Positions 14,968 to 23,409 of a DNA stretch of 64,000 bases are shown in pieces. The stretch lies in NCBI GenBank assembly GCA_900298995.1, contig OMIC01000003.1, positions 62,001 through 126,000 on the forward strand. Reading direction: 5' to 3'. The position numbers were made by a program, and so were the translations under genes. Source of the stretch: Hyphomicrobiaceae bacterium (GTDB taxonomy: Bacteria; Pseudomonadota; Alphaproteobacteria; Rhizobiales; Aestuariivirgaceae). The notes beneath the pieces were generated by a model, which was given only the letters and a program-made list of their open reading frames with translations, was not told the DNA's origin and ran no database searches. The stretch's first letter is position 1, and each line of letters begins with the position of its first letter.

Positions 14968-15609
14968 TCAGTAGCAGGGCGGATAGGGGTAGTAGCCGCA
15001 GGCGGGCGGCGGCGGCGCGTAGACCGGCGGCGGCGCATAGACCGGCGGGGCATAGACGGGCGCGGCATACCAGCCATGATGGCCATGCACGACATAGCCG
15101 CCAGGGGTCACGTACCACCCATCGATGAACAGTGCGGCGGGGCCCTTGGTGCCCTTGAGGTCGCCTTCCAGCACCTTGGCGTCGAAGGTCAGCGTGCTGC
15201 CGTCGAGCTTGGGATTGGAGATGACGACGACCGCATCGGCGACACCGGCTTCTTCGCCGCCCAGCACCGAGATGGTGGCGTTCGGCGGGTTCTTGGCGAA
15301 GCTGTCCTTGCCATCACCCCAGCGGGCAATGAACAGGTCCATGTCCTCGTGGCCGGCGGCGCGCACCGGGCGGTCGGCGAAGACGATGACATTGCCGGCG
15401 ACGCCGGTGAGGGTGAGCTTGCCGTCGGCCAGTGTCGCACCCTGCGAATTGATGACGCCGAGCGAGGGCACCGGGGCCTGGTTGACGGGCTTGCCGATGG
15501 TCTTGGCGAGCGGCACGTGCTGGTTGGCTGTCTGGGCGAGGCTGGCGGTTGCCGCCAGAACGACGCCCGCGGTGAGCACGGCCGCGCGGGCCAGAGCCTT
15601 GAGGGACAT
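14968..15609 (-). CDS. secreted protein with Pro/Tyr-rich repetitive C-terminus
   Basis: 213 residues. A signal peptide (MSLKALARAAVLTAGVVLAA, then TASLAQ) precedes a beta-rich middle (about 35-165; ADGKLTLTGVAGNVIVFADRP, DDLxGTKGPAALFIDG-like) and a tail after HGHHGWY with repeats of the type YAPPVYAP and PPPACGYYPYPPCY. The middle part is a conserved alphaproteobacterial secreted type with no known function to me. The tail could be surface-exposed or cross-linkable through tyrosine. AAGGAGAACTTC before the ATG fixes the start at 15609. A strong terminator follows. Confidence 0.75.
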   Translation of the reverse strand: MSLKALARAAVLTAGVVLAATASLAQTANQHVPLAKTIGKPVNQAPVPSLGVINSQGATLADGKLTLTGVAGNVIVFADRPVRAAGHEDMDLFIARWGDGKDSFAKNPPNATISVLGGEEAGVADAVVVISNPKLDGSTLTFDAKVLEGDLKGTKGPAALFIDGWYVTPGGYVVHGHHGWYAAPVYAPPVYAPPPVYAPPPPACGYYPYPPCY

Positions 15610-15698
15610 TGAAGTTCTCCTTGGAATCAAATGACACCCGGAGCGGGCATCATCTCTATACAGCCCGGTGCGTGCCGGGCCGATGGTTTAGGGAAGGG

Positions 15699-15774
15699 TG
15701 GCTCCCCGACCTGGACTCGAACCAGGGACCATTCGATTAACAGTCGAATGCTCTACCAACTGAGCTATCGGGGA
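15699..15774 (-). tRNA. tRNA-Asn (GTT)
   Basis: The minus strand folds as a complete 76-nt tRNA: acceptor TCCCCGA/TCGGGGA, D-arm GCTC-AGTTGGTA-GAGC, anticodon arm TTCGA-CTGTTAA-TCGAA with anticodon GTT, T-arm CCTGG-TTCGAGT-CCAGG, discriminator G and an encoded CCA (plus-strand TGG at 15699-15701). Confidence 0.97.
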
Positions 15775-15874
15775 ATTGGCCGCGCTATAGCAGAGCGTTC
15801 CGGCTGCGAAAAGCGTTTTCTGAACGGGTGCGGCCCCCCATATCGGGGCTGCATCACCGAGGACGGGGAGAGCC

Positions 15875-16162
15875 ATGCCGAAGATCAGCCTGCTGGGCCG
15901 GAGTTTCCACCTGCCACGCCATCCGGCGCTGCGCATGGCGCTGGGCGGGGGCATGGTGGCGGGCGGCCTGCTTGGCTTCCTGCCGGTCCTGGGCTTCTGG
16001 ATGGTGCCGGTGGGTCTGGCGATCCTCGCGGTTGACCTGCCGCCGGTCCGGCGCGGCCAGCGCCGTGCCGCCGTGGCACTCGGCGGCTTCCTGCATCGGC
16101 GCTTTCCGGCCCAGGCCCGGCGTTTCGGCTTCGGCCCGCGCCGCCAGACCAGGAGCGAGTGA
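15875..16162 (+). CDS. small membrane protein
   Basis: 95 residues with one long hydrophobic region (about 20-55, MALGGGMVAGGLLGFLPVLG then FWMVPVGLAILAVDLPPVRR), enough for two short membrane helices, and a strongly basic C-terminus (RRFPAQARRFGFGPRRQTR). The FLPVLGFWMVPVGLAIL-D-PPVRR pattern recurs in small uncharacterised proteobacterial membrane proteins. GGGGAGAGCC before the ATG supports the start. Function unknown. Confidence 0.7.
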   Translation: MPKISLLGRSFHLPRHPALRMALGGGMVAGGLLGFLPVLGFWMVPVGLAILAVDLPPVRRGQRRAAVALGGFLHRRFPAQARRFGFGPRRQTRSE

Positions 16163-16332
16163 GGGCTCTGATCCAGAGCGGATCGTTCAAATGACCCACA
16201 CCGATAGCGCTCTACACTTCGCCAATCGCCCACAGGGAAGAATTATCTTAAGTTGTGCCAGATAGAAGCGTGAAATTGCACGGATATTTTCATCAACGGG
16301 TTTACAGAAGCGCGATCCTCCAGTCGAAAATC

Positions 16333-16361
16333 TTAGCCAAAAGAACAAGCTCATGTATACT
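16333..16361 (+). promoter_or_regulatory. putative sigma-70 promoter of the glycine-zipper protein gene
   Basis: TTAGCC (16333-16338), 17-base spacer, TATACT (16356-16361), in an AT-rich stretch. The ATG at 16417 would have a leader of about 48 bases with AAGGGAGGGG as ribosome site. The -35 matches the consensus poorly, the -10 well. Not tested. Confidence 0.4.
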
Positions 16362-16416
16362 AACAGATAAACAACTTAGAACAACTCTGTAGAGTATCTG
16401 AGATAAGGGAGGGGCT

Positions 16417-17961
16417 ATGAACAAGAAAGTGTCAATTATTGTTGCGTCGGTCTTTTCGATGGTTTTGGCAGACCAGGCTGCAGCCGATAATGTAGGTGCA
16501 GCATTCGTGGGCGGCATGATAGGCGGTGCGATTGGTTCGGCAATAGCGAATGGCAGCCGCAAGAGTTATTCAGGATCGAGCCGCAAAAAGGCAGCGGCTC
16601 CAGCCGGTCCGAGTTGGAATTCATCCCCGAGTTTGGACGGTCTGATGTCCGTAACGAATGGTCAGGGTGTCTCGTTCACCTATGATGTTTCTGGGCAGCC
16701 TCTGGTTATCATCACGCCAAGTGCCGTCATTCCACCTGCAGCCATCAACACGATGACACCGGTCAGCCTGGCAGTGGATGGTCGCGCATTCGGAGTGGTC
16801 CAGGCCGAGGTGAGGGCCAATGGCTTGTACATCAGTGATGTGCAGGTGATCGCCCTGGAGCAAAGGTTGCGTCCTGGGCACAAGTTGGAAGTCGCCAGCA
16901 TATTTGCGACTTGGACCGTTTCGTTAACCGGTTTCACGAAGGCTATAGAGCAGCTGTCGATGTTTCGCCAGCAGCAGGTAATCTTGGCTTCAACGGCTGG
17001 AGGTGGGGGCGCTGCATCGTCCGCTGGGGGCGACACGACCGTTGTTCAGGTTCAGGTCAACAACGCCAGTCAAGCGAGCGCCTCCAACTCATCGTCTGAA
17101 CCTGACGGTAACACAACACAAGTCGCGTCGCTTGAAACGCAACAGACGCTCGATCTCGGCAATCCCGACGAGGTGAACAAGCGAATAGGTGAACTGCAAG
17201 TCGAAATCGAGATTCTCTCCAATGTGTTGGTTGAGCAGAAGAGTGAGGAAGGGTCGACGCAGGACGCTGACGCGAAGGCGACAATTGAAGAGACGATTGC
17301 CTCCATTGAGTCGCGCATTGAGATCTTGACTCAGGAGTTTGACGAGAAGAATAAGAAGTTCAATGTATATCTCACATCAGTCAAGCCGAACGATAAGGAT
17401 CTCTACATCACGGCCCGGAAGTCATCGCAGGTATTTCCTAAGGTTCCTTACTATATACCCGGCACCAAGGAGGAAGGCGAGTTCTGGCTAGAGCCAAAGG
17501 TGACCAATGTCGGCGAACTGATGTTCAATTTTCGCCTGATAGACACCTCTGCAGAGAACGACACCACGCGCAATCTTATAGAAATGAATCTCGATCAGCT
17601 CGAGAATACAAAGACCGCTTTGGTCAAGCTGGGCAAGAATTCGAGAATTGCTCACGAGAACAAGGTGAGAAAAAACTATGCGAAGAGGTTGACATGTTTT
17701 CCGGCGGAACAATGTCCCGAGGAGCGGCAGAACGGGGAGAAGGGGAAGTCGTCGACTGAGGTCATCTTCCTGATCTACGAGGACGGCTCCACGGCTGGGC
17801 GGCTTCAGTTGAACAAGGGGGCGTTCCAGGAGGGTGTCAATTTCTCGATCGACAGCGGGTTGTTGCTGCAGGCCTATCTCTCGCACGTCATCAAGGAGGG
17901 GAAGCTTGAGTTCAAGTCGGGCCAGCAGACCGAGGAAAAGCTTGATGAGATGTTCCAGTAA
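16417..17961 (+). CDS. secreted protein with glycine zipper and coiled coil, function unknown
   Basis: 514 residues. Signal peptide MNKKVSIIVASVFSMVLADQAAA, then a glycine-zipper segment (about 26-47, VGAAFVGGMIGGAIGSAIAN) that could insert in a membrane, a Ser/Lys-rich linker, a beta-rich domain (about 75-190), a Ser/Asn-rich linker, and a predicted coiled coil (about 250-325, rich in E, K, I and L). A C-terminal domain follows, with a cysteine pair in LTCFPAEQCPEE. No family recognised. AAGGGAGGGGCT precedes the ATG. Codon use is more AT-rich than the upstream genes, suggesting acquisition or weak selection. It lies just downstream of tRNA-Asn. Confidence 0.72.
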   Translation: MNKKVSIIVASVFSMVLADQAAADNVGAAFVGGMIGGAIGSAIANGSRKSYSGSSRKKAAAPAGPSWNSSPSLDGLMSVTNGQGVSFTYDVSGQPLVIITPSAVIPPAAINTMTPVSLAVDGRAFGVVQAEVRANGLYISDVQVIALEQRLRPGHKLEVASIFATWTVSLTGFTKAIEQLSMFRQQQVILASTAGGGGAASSAGGDTTVVQVQVNNASQASASNSSSEPDGNTTQVASLETQQTLDLGNPDEVNKRIGELQVEIEILSNVLVEQKSEEGSTQDADAKATIEETIASIESRIEILTQEFDEKNKKFNVYLTSVKPNDKDLYITARKSSQVFPKVPYYIPGTKEEGEFWLEPKVTNVGELMFNFRLIDTSAENDTTRNLIEMNLDQLENTKTALVKLGKNSRIAHENKVRKNYAKRLTCFPAEQCPEERQNGEKGKSSTEVIFLIYEDGSTAGRLQLNKGAFQEGVNFSIDSGLLLQAYLSHVIKEGKLEFKSGQQTEEKLDEMFQ

Positions 17962-18011
17962 CGTCAGCTTGTTGGCCGACGGCGGAAAGAGCTCGTGGGC
18001 TGTTGCCGGAA

Positions 18012-18264
18012 ATGAAATCGTTGACACAGTTGCGGCGATCCTGTCCCTGTCAGCCGGCGGGGCGCAGGCGGCGTGCAATCAGGAATCCATCAAGTGAACC
18101 TTGCAGATCTTTGCGATGACGACCGCGGAGTCGGTGATCAGTTGCTGGCTCACGGTTGATGACCGTGGCGGGGTCGGCGGCACGACCTGCGCCTATCTGG
18201 CCGGAGACTTGCAGAGCGCTATGAGGGCGAGTTCATGATGTTCAGCCCCGCCATGGTGAGGTAG
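18012..18264 (+). pseudogene. decayed paralogue of the small secreted protein at 18448
   Basis: In one frame this region reads LSLSAGGAQAACNQESIK, a TGA stop (18095-18097), then TLQIFAMTTAESVISCWLTV, then DDRGGVGGTTCAYLAG. It parallels LSVGSAQASCSENSLK, GSWQFYALATDDSVTTCRIT, IDKSGAVEPATCSSITG of the intact gene downstream, keeping three of its cysteines. About 65 codons are then missing, and the end resumes in another frame as GEFMMFSPAMVR-stop versus GGLFMFSLTKVK-stop. The likely start ATG at 18012 is also out of frame. So: one stop, at least two frame breaks and a deletion. The intact gene lies 184 bp further on. Confidence 0.8.
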
Positions 18265-18447
18265 ACGCGGACCGTCGCCAGCCCGTGGCGGATGAGCGTG
18301 CAGCTCCCGGCCCGTCGGGCAAGGCTATCGAAGGGTTGCCCTGGCAGCTTGAAACCCGCGGGTTGCATTGACGGTAAGATAACCGGTGACTGACCAATGT
18401 CTTCTGCGGGATGCTCTCCCGAAACGCAAACATGAAAGGTATCCGCG

Positions 18448-18858
18448 ATGAGTCGTTTTCTTGCCCGTACGATCCTTGCAACAGCGGCCGTCGCTGGACT
18501 GTCTGTCGGCAGTGCCCAGGCCTCGTGCAGTGAAAACTCGCTCAAGGGGAGCTGGCAGTTCTATGCGCTGGCGACCGATGACTCGGTGACGACGTGCAGG
18601 ATCACCATTGACAAGAGCGGCGCTGTCGAACCTGCCACCTGCAGCTCCATCACCGGGGCCTCGCAGACCGATGTGAACCTGATCAGCGGCAGTCTGTCCC
18701 TGAGCAACCGGCCGAACTGCGCCTACACCGGCACGCTGAACCTCGGCGGCGAGACCAATACCATCCGGCTGACGCTGGCGCAGGACAAGAGCATCGCCAA
18801 TGGCTACGGCAGCTATTCGGGTGGGCTGTTCATGTTCAGCCTCACCAAGGTGAAGTAG
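18448..18858 (+). CDS. small secreted protein, function unknown
   Basis: 136 residues. Signal peptide MSRFLARTILATAAVAGLSV, cleavage probably after AQA, and a compact mature domain of about 110 residues with four cysteines (ASCSENS, TTCRIT, PATCSS, RPNCAY) that could form two disulfides. The pattern LKGSWQFYALATDDSVTTC suggests a lipocalin-like or small beta-barrel fold, but no family is recognised. Ribosome site AAAGGT before the ATG. A decayed copy sits directly upstream, so this is the survivor of a tandem duplication. Confidence 0.72.
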   Translation: MSRFLARTILATAAVAGLSVGSAQASCSENSLKGSWQFYALATDDSVTTCRITIDKSGAVEPATCSSITGASQTDVNLISGSLSLSNRPNCAYTGTLNLGGETNTIRLTLAQDKSIANGYGSYSGGLFMFSLTKVK

Positions 18859-19314
18859 TCCCATCGCGGACGCCTGTTCGTTCCACAGCAGGGCGCGGGT
18901 GCAAGTGAGCGGCAGCAGAGTCCGTCATCTCGACGATTTCCAGCTGGTCGGCGGTTCCGTTCTCGAGCGTGGCATAGGCCGCGACAAGAGGGAGCGGGTC
19001 GTACTGCGAAGCGAACTGCCCCGCGCGGGGTGGATTTGCTTCGTGTGCGAGCGCAGCAGGACCCGGCGGGTGCAATTGTTTGCATCTCAACTCGCTGAGA
19101 TCACATTGAGAGCGGCATCCGGGTTTGAATTCTGCCGGAAATGTCAGCCGCACCAGTCAGCGCGCGCTGTCAGCGATCACTGACAGCGATCCGCCGCCGC
19201 CCGGAGAGGCGATTTTCGGTCTATGGGGGAGTCTACGGCGGCATCGGTTTTGGCAATGCGCGGCATCATGCGCCAGCTGCCGGGCTTCGCGCGGCATGAC
19301 CCGCGCCGCGATGC
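18859..19314. other. 456-bp stretch without a convincing gene
   Basis: This separates the small secreted protein gene (plus) from the convergent dxs gene (minus). Open frames on both strands (18899-19183 plus, 18842-19153 minus) have no ribosome site and no family features. A perfect 8-bp inverted repeat GCTGTCAG-cgatca-CTGACAGC lies at 19166-19187 and could serve as a bidirectional terminator, but it has no T-run. Confidence 0.5.
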
Positions 19315-21099
19315 TCAGGCGTGTGAGTGGAGGGCCGCGCGGATGGCGGCGGCGATGCCGGCGGCGTCCAGTCCCGCATCGGCATATTGCTCGGCGGGGG
19401 TGCCGTGGGCGATCGGGCGGTCGGGAAGCGTGAGCGCGCGGACGCGGGTGCGCGCCAGCAGGTCGCGCTCGGCCAGATGGCGCAGCACATGGGCCGAGAA
19501 GCCGCCCGCCGCGCCGTCTTCCACCGTCACCAGAAGCCCGTGGTGGCGCGCCAGACCCTCGATCAGTTCGGTGTCGAGCGGCTTGCAGAAGCGCGCATCG
19601 GCAACCGTGACGGAGATGCCCTCGGCCTCCAGCGCCTCGGCGGCGGCCAGTGCCGCGCCCAGCCTGCCGCCCAGCGACAGCAGGGCGACATCGATGCCCT
19701 CGCGCAGCAGGCGTCCCTTGCCGATGGCCAGCGGGCGGCTCTCGCCCGGCTGGTCGATCCCGGCCGCCTCGCCGCGCGGATAGCGCAGGGCGATGGGGCC
19801 GTCCTCATGGGCGATGGCGGTTGCGAGCATGCGGCGCAATTCGACGGCGTCGGCGGGCGCCATGACCACCATGCCCGGCAGCATCGCCATATAGCCCAGA
19901 TCATAGGCCCCGGCATGGGTGGCGCCGTCCTGGCCGACGAGCCCGGCGCGGTCGATGGCGAAGCGCACCGGCAGGCGCTGCAGTGCCACGTCATGCACCA
20001 CTTGGTCGAAGCCGCGCTGCAGGAAGGTCGAGTAGATGGCGCAGACGGGCTTCATGCCCTCGGTGGCCAGTCCGGCGGCCAGCGTCACCGCATGCTGCTC
20101 GGCAATTCCGACGTCAAAACAGCGGCTTGGGAAGTGCTCTGCGAAGATGTCGAGGCCCGTGCCCGAGGGCATGGCGGCGGTGATGGCGACGACCTTGTCA
20201 TCCTGGCGCGCCGCCGCCACGAGGCCTTCCGCGAAGACCTGGGTGAAGCTCGGCGCATTGGCCTTGGGCGTCTTGAATTCGAGGGTGACGGGGTCGAATT
20301 TCGGCACCGCGTGATAGCGTTCGCGGTCGGGGCGGGGGAAGGGGTGGCCGCGGCCCTTTTCGGTGACCACATGCAGCAGCACGGGGCCCTCGCCTGGAGC
20401 GTCGCGCAGGCCGGTGAGGGTGTCGAGCAGGGCGCTCATGTCGTGGCCGTCGACGGGGCCTTCATGGCGGAAGCCCAGGCCCTCGAACAGGCTGGGCAGC
20501 TTGCCCCGGCGGAGGTCCTGGAGGTGCCGGTCAAGCGCGCCAACGGCCGGGGCGATCGACATGCCGTTGTCGTTGAGGATGACGATCAGGCGGCTCTTCA
20601 GGCTGCCGGCGTGGTTCATGGCCTCATAGGCCATGCCGCCGCTCAGCGCGCCGTCGCCGATCACGGCCACGACGTGGTTCCTGCCGCCCGCGAAGTCGCG
20701 CGCCAGGGCCATGCCGAGGCCCGCCGAGATCGAGGTCGAGCTGTGCGCCGCGCCGAAGGGGTCGTAGGGGCTCTCGGCACGCTGGGTGAAGCCGTAGAGC
20801 CCGCCGCGCTGGCGGATCGAGCGGATGCGGTGGCGGCGGCCGGTGAGGATCTTGTGCGGGTAGGCCTGGTGGCTCACGTCCCAGATCAGGCGGTCGCGCG
20901 GGGTGTCGAAGACATAGTGCAGGGCGACCGTCAGTTCGACGACCCCGAGGCCTGCTCCGAAATGCCCGCCCGTCTCCGCGGCGGCGGCGATGACCTCCGC
21001 GCGCAATTCGGCTGCAAACCTTTGCAGCTCATCACGATGGAGCCTCCGGATCGCCTCCGGAGTCGGGGTCCGATCGAGAAGAGATGTCAACCGATCCAT
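19315..21099 (-). CDS. dxs: 1-deoxy-D-xylulose-5-phosphate synthase
   Basis: TPP-dependent enzyme condensing pyruvate and glyceraldehyde 3-phosphate, first step of the non-mevalonate isoprenoid pathway. 594 residues, slightly shorter than the usual 620-640. Motifs: [20 protein letters not shown], the TPP-binding [18 protein letters not shown] region, [43 protein letters not shown] chose the ATG at 21099 ([14 protein letters not shown]); the open frame upstream is not conserved. The xseB and ispA neighbours common elsewhere are absent. A long opposite-strand frame is compositional. Confidence 0.94.
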   Translation of the reverse strand: MDRLTSLLDRTPTPEAIRRLHRDELQRFAAELRAEVIAAAAETGGHFGAGLGVVELTVALHYVFDTPRDRLIWDVSHQAYPHKILTGRRHRIRSIRQRGGLYGFTQRAESPYDPFGAAHSSTSISAGLGMALARDFAGGRNHVVAVIGDGALSGGMAYEAMNHAGSLKSRLIVILNDNGMSIAPAVGALDRHLQDLRRGKLPSLFEGLGFRHEGPVDGHDMSALLDTLTGLRDAPGEGPVLLHVVTEKGRGHPFPRPDRERYHAVPKFDPVTLEFKTPKANAPSFTQVFAEGLVAAARQDDKVVAITAAMPSGTGLDIFAEHFPSRCFDVGIAEQHAVTLAAGLATEGMKPVCAIYSTFLQRGFDQVVHDVALQRLPVRFAIDRAGLVGQDGATHAGAYDLGYMAMLPGMVVMAPADAVELRRMLATAIAHEDGPIALRYPRGEAAGIDQPGESRPLAIGKGRLLREGIDVALLSLGGRLGAALAAAEALEAEGISVTVADARFCKPLDTELIEGLARHHGLLVTVEDGAAGGFSAHVLRHLAERDLLARTRVRALTLPDRPIAHGTPAEQYADAGLDAAGIAAAIRAALHSHA

Positions 21100-21210
21100 A
21101 CATGTGACTGTAACACCAGATTTACAGTTCGCCAAGCTTAAAGAGTTTTCGCTTGTCAATGTCGGCTGGTTTCAATAGGTAATATTGCGTAAACGATGGA
21201 GGGACAACCA

Positions 21211-22326
21211 ATGACGCTTCGGGTTTTTGCTTTGGGCACCGCAATCGCCGCCGCCTTGGTTGGGCAGTGCGCAGTTGTCCTCGCCGATCAGATACCCAGT
21301 CGCAGGGTTGATCCAGGGGCGGCCCTGTCTGCCGATGCTCGCCTGAAGGCAATCCCGATGCAGCGAACTGTAAAGTCGCTGCGGCTCAAGCAGATCACAA
21401 TTGACCTCCAGGAATCCAGCTCCGCGCCACTTCCCAAGGTGGTTTCAGGCAGCCCCGGCACGGCAACAGCGCCGGCTACCCCTCGGGCGCCGGAGGCGCG
21501 GGACGCTGGGCCGCGGAATTACGGAGTTGATAGCCTGAGTGAGCCTCTGCACTATTCGGACAGCAGGGTGCTCTCACCTCTTGTGTACCCCTATCGGGCA
21601 ACCGGACGGCTCATCTTCAAGGCGGCCGACAACAAAACATACACGTGTTCTGCTGCGTTGATCTCTAATTCCATACTCGCCACGGCCGGCCACTGCGTTC
21701 ATACAGGCGGTAACGGAGCTGCGGGCTGGATCAAGAGTGCCGAGTTCTATCCAGCCTACGAGAACGGCCCGAGCTCTTATGGAAGTGCCAAGGCAGTTGC
21801 GTTCTTTACGACGACGAAATGGTTCAATACCGGCGAACTCGATGGCGGTTACGATGTTGGTCTCATCGTCCTTGACAAGCGGGTGGGAACCAGTCGCGAG
21901 ATCGGCAAGGATGTCGGGTCTTATGGTTTCTGCTACGCCGACTGCCTTCAGCCCTACTGGTCAAATACGCAGATTGGGTACCCCGGCAACTATTACGGCG
22001 GCGAGGTCATGACGCAATCCTGGCACATGGAAATGTCGGACGGCTTCGACTACGTCGGGGGTTCTGGCATGGAAGGTGGATCGAGCGGCGGCCCCCACAT
22101 TGCGAATTTCGGTGAAATCAGCGACAGCTCGACCAATAAAGGGAGGTACACGTCCCGGAACGTGCTGTTTGCAGTTACGTCATGGGGCATTCCGGCGAAA
22201 TACAAGGTTCAGGGCTTTTCACCGACGAGTGGTCCTAACAATCAGAACAAATTCAAGGAGATGTTCAATGACGCCTGCAAGGAAGCGCGGCGGCACCACG
22301 GAACATCAAGCTGCAAACTCTTGTAG
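21211..22326 (+). CDS. secreted trypsin-like serine protease
   Basis: 371 residues. Signal peptide MTLRVFALGTAIAAALVGQC with cleavage likely after VLA near residue 25, a Pro/Ala-rich propeptide or linker (about 70-105), then a chymotrypsin-fold domain. The triad is visible: His161 in LATAGHCVH, Asp215 in GGYDVGLIVLD, Ser292 in GGSSGGPHI. A Cys pair (CYADC) and several other cysteines suggest disulfides. The domain resembles V8/glutamyl-endopeptidase-like trypsins. GGAGGGACAACC precedes the ATG. It ends 6 bp from the convergent cysteine-rich secreted protein gene. Composition is more AT-rich than dxs. Confidence 0.88.
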   Translation: MTLRVFALGTAIAAALVGQCAVVLADQIPSRRVDPGAALSADARLKAIPMQRTVKSLRLKQITIDLQESSSAPLPKVVSGSPGTATAPATPRAPEARDAGPRNYGVDSLSEPLHYSDSRVLSPLVYPYRATGRLIFKAADNKTYTCSAALISNSILATAGHCVHTGGNGAAGWIKSAEFYPAYENGPSSYGSAKAVAFFTTTKWFNTGELDGGYDVGLIVLDKRVGTSREIGKDVGSYGFCYADCLQPYWSNTQIGYPGNYYGGEVMTQSWHMEMSDGFDYVGGSGMEGGSSGGPHIANFGEISDSSTNKGRYTSRNVLFAVTSWGIPAKYKVQGFSPTSGPNNQNKFKEMFNDACKEARRHHGTSSCKLL

Positions 22327-22332
22327 TGACCA

Positions 22333-23010
22333 TTACTTCGGCGGATCGCAGCGATTGAGCGGCGGAACGTTTCCGTAGAGGGCCATGGTAAGTGCACGGC
22401 CCGAACCGGGCGGAGACCCCACCGGAACGATGTCTCCGTTCTGCGCATTCTGGGTGCAGTAGGAGAAGACGCGATTGTCGCAAGGGTAGGGTCCTATGAA
22501 CTGGTAGCCAAAGGGCGCATCCGAAGTCGTGGGCCGCGTGATCGGGCAAGAGCAGATGATCTCGTCCTTGCCGAGTTGGCCCAGACCGGGGAAACGCTGT
22601 CCACGCGTGCTGGTGAAGCAGGTGCCGCCGTCACACTGGGCATAGGCGCCCGTTGAGCCGCCGGGGCAGGTGTAGAGAGCCTTGCTGCCGCCTTTGACCA
22701 CCTCCTCCGGAAGGCTGAAGGTGCTCGCCATGAAACCGTTGCCTTTGCCTGAGGCGTTGAAGTTGCAGATGTCCTTCATCTTGCCCTTCTCGGTGTAGTA
22801 AAGGGGCGGAGCGCTGATGCTGTCGCCATTCTTCACGATGCACTTCGCGTAACTCACCTCCTGATAGATGAAGGCGTCGGCGGAAGCGCAGAGGGCGTAT
22901 TGCTGGTCGGAGCAGATGACGTAGCCTGACGGCGTGTCCGCGAGGGATGAGCTGGCAGGCAGAACCGCCAAAAAGAGCGCCGCGCCAATCGCGTAAAGTC
23001 TTGCCAACAT
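22333..23010 (-). CDS. secreted cysteine-rich protein, function unknown
   Basis: 225 residues. Signal peptide MLARLYAIGAALFLAVLPAS, then a mature part with about fourteen cysteines spread throughout (VICSDQQYALCAS, YAKCIV, YTCPGG, CDGGTCF, IICSCP, YPCDN, SYCTQN). This implies an extracytoplasmic, disulfide-rich fold. I cannot name the family. GGAGAACTCC before the ATG fixes the start at 23010. It is convergent with the trypsin-like protease, 6 bp apart. Whether it is a substrate, an inhibitor or unrelated cannot be told from position alone. Confidence 0.75.
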   Translation of the reverse strand: MLARLYAIGAALFLAVLPASSSLADTPSGYVICSDQQYALCASADAFIYQEVSYAKCIVKNGDSISAPPLYYTEKGKMKDICNFNASGKGNGFMASTFSLPEEVVKGGSKALYTCPGGSTGAYAQCDGGTCFTSTRGQRFPGLGQLGKDEIICSCPITRPTTSDAPFGYQFIGPYPCDNRVFSYCTQNAQNGDIVPVGSPPGSGRALTMALYGNVPPLNRCDPPK

Positions 23011-23145
23011 GGAGTTCTCCTGCCGATGAATCAAATGAAGGATAGCTACATGATGCCGTCTATCACATGCGTGGAATCACGGACATGAAGACGAGTCCCG
23101 CATCCGGGCAGAGGAAGACCGATGAGGATGCAGCATGCTCGGGAG

Positions 23146-23219
23146 TGGAGGCCTCGCCCGGAATCGAACCGGGGTGCAAGGATTTGCAGTCCTCTGCGTA
23201 ACCACTCCGCCACGAGGCC
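23146..23219 (-). tRNA. tRNA-Cys (GCA)
   Basis: The minus strand reads as a 74-nt tRNA: acceptor GGCCTCG/CGAGGCC, D-arm with AGTGGTTA, anticodon loop CTGCAAA (anticodon GCA), T-arm CCCGG-TTCGATT-CCGGG, discriminator T and encoded CCA (plus-strand TGG at 23146-23148). Confidence 0.97.
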
Positions 23220-23409
23220 TTTTGAGATCAAATAGTTACGTGGTATTTGATGTTTCTGTATGGCATGGGGGCGTTGTTCTGACAAGTGCCAATCGCGGCC
23301 TGAGGGGCATTTCCGCGCATTCTATTCGGTTCATGATCGGAGCGGCCTTGTGGACTTGGCGCCGCGCCTTCGCTAACAGTTAGATCAGAGCGCAATCGCC
23401 GGAAAACAG

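Noticed and set aside
18899-19183. 94-codon frame between the small secreted protein and dxs
   Set aside because: No ribosome site, no secretion signal, charged composition typical of chance frames; the reverse frame is equally open.
19327-21141. 604-codon plus-strand frame opposite dxs
   Set aside because: dxs is unambiguous. The antisense frame stays open because of GC-rich third positions and has no protein-like features.
15699-23219. Integrative element inserted at a tRNA
   Set aside because: No integrase, transposase, or duplicated tRNA end was seen. Kept only as a low-interest observation about accessory genes.
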